Assembly: GCF_048541835.1 (NCBI RefSeq)
Contig: NZ_JBLEOY010000003.1
Span: forward strand, 121,233 to 185,232
Reading direction: 5' to 3'
DNA: 64,000 nt
Source: QIJE01 sp048541835
GTDB taxonomy: Bacteria; SZUA-79; Acidulodesulfobacterales; Acidulodesulfobacteraceae
Shown: positions 63,891 through 64,000 of the stretch, one piece after another
Layout: each line of letters opens with the position of its first letter
Numbering within the stretch: position 1 is the stretch's first letter
The notes under the pieces: model-generated
The model's input: the letters and a program-made list of their open reading frames with translations, nothing else
What the model was told of the DNA's origin: nothing
The model's database searches: none
Program-made: the position numbers and the translations under genes

Positions 63891-64000
63891 ATGAAATTAA
63901 AACCGGATTCAGTTAGTTTTTTTGTTCGAAGTTTTATCGCATTTTTGATTTTTGCATTATCGGTGTCGACGATGTTTATCGGCATCAGACCTTCTTACGC
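63891..64000 (+). CDS. Exported protein, 5' fragment (candidate phosphate-regulated)
   Basis: The gene runs off the window after 36 codons. What remains is a signal peptide: basic/polar start MKLKPDSVSFFVRSF, hydrophobic core IAFLIFALSVSTMFIGI and a likely cleavage site PSYA. GAAGGAGA gives a strong ribosome site. The Pho-box-like promoter makes a PstS-type phosphate-binding protein or a phosphate-selective porin the likeliest identity, but no mature sequence is visible. Confidence 0.7.
   Translation, partial: MKLKPDSVSFFVRSFIAFLIFALSVSTMFIGIRPSY

Noticed and set aside
1..64000. CRISPR arrays or insertion sequences
   Set aside because: No regularly spaced direct repeats, transposase genes or flanking inverted repeats were seen on either strand.

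Overview
This window reads as one contiguous, densely packed, AT-rich bacterial chromosome segment from a flagellated Gram-negative organism. It encodes outer-membrane barrels, GT9-type glycosyltransferases, AccBC, UvrBC and AddAB. The gene complement (FliD/FliS/FlaG, IorAB with a PaaK-like ligase, a cobalamin riboswitch, a candidate Sec-containing thioredoxin-fold protein, OtsAB plus TreT) suits an anaerobic or facultative bacterium of the former Deltaproteobacteria. That placement is an inference and cannot be settled from this sequence alone. I see no prophage, insertion sequence or CRISPR array.

Layout. 1-11.7 kb: the flagellin 3' end with a strong terminator, then flaG-fliD-fliS and a run of large glycosyltransferases (two GT9-like, one CgeB-like, one methyltransferase-like/GT2 fusion) plus an unknown protein, probably a flagellin glycosylation island. 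11.8-18.2 kb: aroB, a CPA1 antiporter, a XerC/D recombinase and glnD. 18.2-20.7 kb: a cobalamin riboswitch with its own promoter, ahead of two very small ORFs and a porin-like barrel. 20.7-25.9 kb: pepQ-efp-accB-accC and gcvH-lipoate ligase. 26-30 kb: tRNA-Gly and uvrB-uvrC. On the minus strand from 32 to 30.2 kb lie a PLC-like protein and a CobD-like enzyme.

32.3-33 kb holds the most notable gene: a two-thioredoxin-fold disulfide oxidoreductase whose second active site reads T-UGA-P-H-C. The frame stays open past the UGA, and a GC-rich hairpin sits just after it, so this is a candidate selenoprotein. 33-36 kb: def, fmt and DUF116. 36.2-40.2 kb, minus strand: a PaaK-like ligase and iorB-iorA, where iorA carries an in-frame UAG at a position where a Trp is expected, followed by the SRP RNA gene.

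40.3-51 kb: UspA, a COG2509 flavoprotein, a soluble chemoreceptor paired with an ODP-like diiron protein (a likely oxygen or iron taxis module), scpB, htpX, rpe, tRNA-Pro, a nucleotidyltransferase remnant, an MFS transporter, DUF167, MscS and a small barrel. 51-56.9 kb: a trehalose island (otsB, otsA, a DUF5752-like gene, treT) followed by ackA. 56.9-63 kb: addA-addB. The window ends in a promoter with a Pho-box-like array in front of a truncated exported protein.

Two sequence habits recur. Many genes have AT-only leaders without a Shine-Dalgarno sequence, and three have a -10 box so close to the start codon that a leaderless mRNA is likely. Several housekeeping proteins also carry extra polar loops.
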